Source of the DNA: Methanocellales archaeon | GTDB taxonomy: Archaea; Halobacteriota; UBA148 | Length of the DNA stretch: 5,652 bases | Assembly: GCA_013415795.1 (NCBI GenBank) | Contig: JAAEEL010000022.1 | Span: 1 to 5,652 of the forward strand | Direction of reading: 5' to 3' | Shown here: piece by piece, positions 4,862 through 5,652 of the stretch | Layout of the letters: each line of letters opens with the position of its first letter | Position numbering within the stretch: position 1 is the first letter of the stretch | Position numbers and translations under genes: made by a program | The notes under the pieces: generated by a model | The model's database searches: none | What the model was told of the DNA's origin: nothing | Seen by the model: the letters and a program-made list of their open reading frames with translations, nothing else

Positions 4862-5652
4862 ATGAATCGCCATATAGAGGAAAAGTGGCAGATTGATTGG
4901 GAGAAATCAAGGATATTTGAAGCAAAGGTAGATACCTCTAAAAAGAAATTTTTTGTAAACTTTCCATACCCATATATGAATGGCTACTTCCACATAGGTC
5001 ACACGTTTTCTTTGATGAGGGCGGAGGTCTTTGCACGATACAAGCGTATGCAAGGCTATAATGTCTTGTTTCCCTTCGCTTTTCATTGCACTGGCACACC
5101 CATAATAGCTGCTGCTCAACGAATAGCAGAAAACGAGAAAGCTCAAATAGACATATTGAGACAAATGGGCATTACTACTGAAGAGATACACAATTTTTCA
5201 GATCCATTATACTGGACATCTTTCTTTCCCAAAGAAACGATGCAAGATCTTAAAAATCTTGGCGCCAGCATAGACTGGCGTAGGAGCTTCATTACGACTT
5301 CACTAAATCCCCATTATGATGCTTTTATCAAGTGGCAGTTTAGGAAATTAAAAGAGGGTGGCTATGTCGCAAAAGGAGAACATCCTGTTGTTTGGTGTAG
5401 AAAATGCAGCTCTCCGGTGGGAGACCATGCACGTCTTGAAGGGGAGAGTATCACACCAGAGGAAACGTACTTGATAAAGTTCGATTTTGATGATAAAGTG
5501 CTGCCAACTGCGACCTATCGCCCAGAAACATCTTTTGGTGTCACCAATCTTTGGATCAATCCAGATGCAGACTACGTTGAAGCATTAGTGGATAGTGAAC
5601 GTTGGATCATATCTGAAGAGATGGTTGATAAGCTACTAGCACAAAAACACGC
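4862..5652 (+). CDS. leuS: Leucyl-tRNA synthetase, N-terminal part (archaeal/eukaryotic type)
   Basis: Class I aminoacyl-tRNA synthetase that charges tRNA-Leu in the cytoplasm. The frame from ATG 4862 is open to the right edge, giving 263 codons; the full protein is normally over 900 residues, so the C-terminal two thirds or more is missing. Visible parts are NFPYPYMNGYFHIGH with the HIGH ATP motif at 44-47, YKRMQGYNVLFPFAFHCTGTP (60-80), the zinc-site pair Cys179-x-x-Cys182 in WCRKC with PVGDHARLEGES after it, and TYRPETSFGVTNLWINP (218-234), the threonine-rich entry to the CP1 editing domain. The CTGTP form and YMNG before HIGH match archaeal and eukaryotic enzymes rather than bacterial ones. 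ATG 4862 is 7 bp past the gfcR stop and has no clear ribosome site nearby, which suggests translational coupling. Confidence 0.95.
   Translation, partial: MNRHIEEKWQIDWEKSRIFEAKVDTSKKKFFVNFPYPYMNGYFHIGHTFSLMRAEVFARYKRMQGYNVLFPFAFHCTGTPIIAAAQRIAENEKAQIDILRQMGITTEEIHNFSDPLYWTSFFPKETMQDLKNLGASIDWRRSFITTSLNPHYDAFIKWQFRKLKEGGYVAKGEHPVVWCRKCSSPVGDHARLEGESITPEETYLIKFDFDDKVLPTATYRPETSFGVTNLWINPDADYVEALVDSERWIISEEMVDKLLAQKH

Noticed and set aside
1..5652. Mobile, defence or CRISPR system
   Set aside because: No spaced repeats, transposase, integrase, nuclease-helicase set or toxin-antitoxin pair is visible. Nob1 has a PIN domain, but its zinc ribbon and basic tail identify it as the ribosome-maturation enzyme, not a VapC toxin.

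Overview
The window looks like core chromosome from a euryarchaeon, probably of the methanogen, methane-oxidising or related lineages. The evidence is an HMf-type histone, an archaeal Nob1, a rhodanese-less ThiI with a CxxC pair, an archaeal Thi4 with His where yeast has its sulfur-donating Cys, a GfcR/PyrE-like HTH-phosphoribosyltransferase regulator, an archaeal/eukaryotic-type LeuRS, and TATA-like boxes upstream of several genes. I cannot name a genus. GC is moderate to low by eye. I see no insertion sequence, CRISPR array, tRNA, rRNA or phage gene.

Layout. Left edge (1-648): the N-terminus of an unidentified minus-strand gene is divergent from a COG1839 adenosine/AMP-binding protein gene. 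Next comes a 362-bp stretch without a confident gene (649-1010). It holds a weak 45-codon minus-strand ORF and a hairpin just behind thi4. Centre (1011-3476): thi4 on minus is divergent from thiI on plus, and thiI is followed after 4 bp by a COG2426 small membrane protein gene. That gene converges on a histone gene with a 4-bp overlap of the two stop ends. Right part (3473-5652): the histone gene is divergent from a plus-strand cluster nob1-gfcR-leuS with 5-bp and 7-bp gaps, and leuS runs off the right edge.

How the genes relate. Thi4 makes the thiazole half of thiamin from NAD, glycine and sulfide. ThiI thiolates tRNA U8. Both are sulfur-transfer enzymes and share a 74-bp intergenic region, so this is a small sulfur-metabolism locus. 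The nob1-gfcR-leuS cluster joins rRNA 3'-end maturation, a nucleotide-sensing type transcription regulator and leucyl-tRNA charging, and is probably one transcript.

I found no new defence, mobile or secondary-metabolite system. The points most worth a second look are the altered stacking residues in the histone, the thi4/thiI sulfur pairing, the COG2426 membrane protein beside thiI, GfcR linked to translation genes, and the small ORF in the gap at 650-787.
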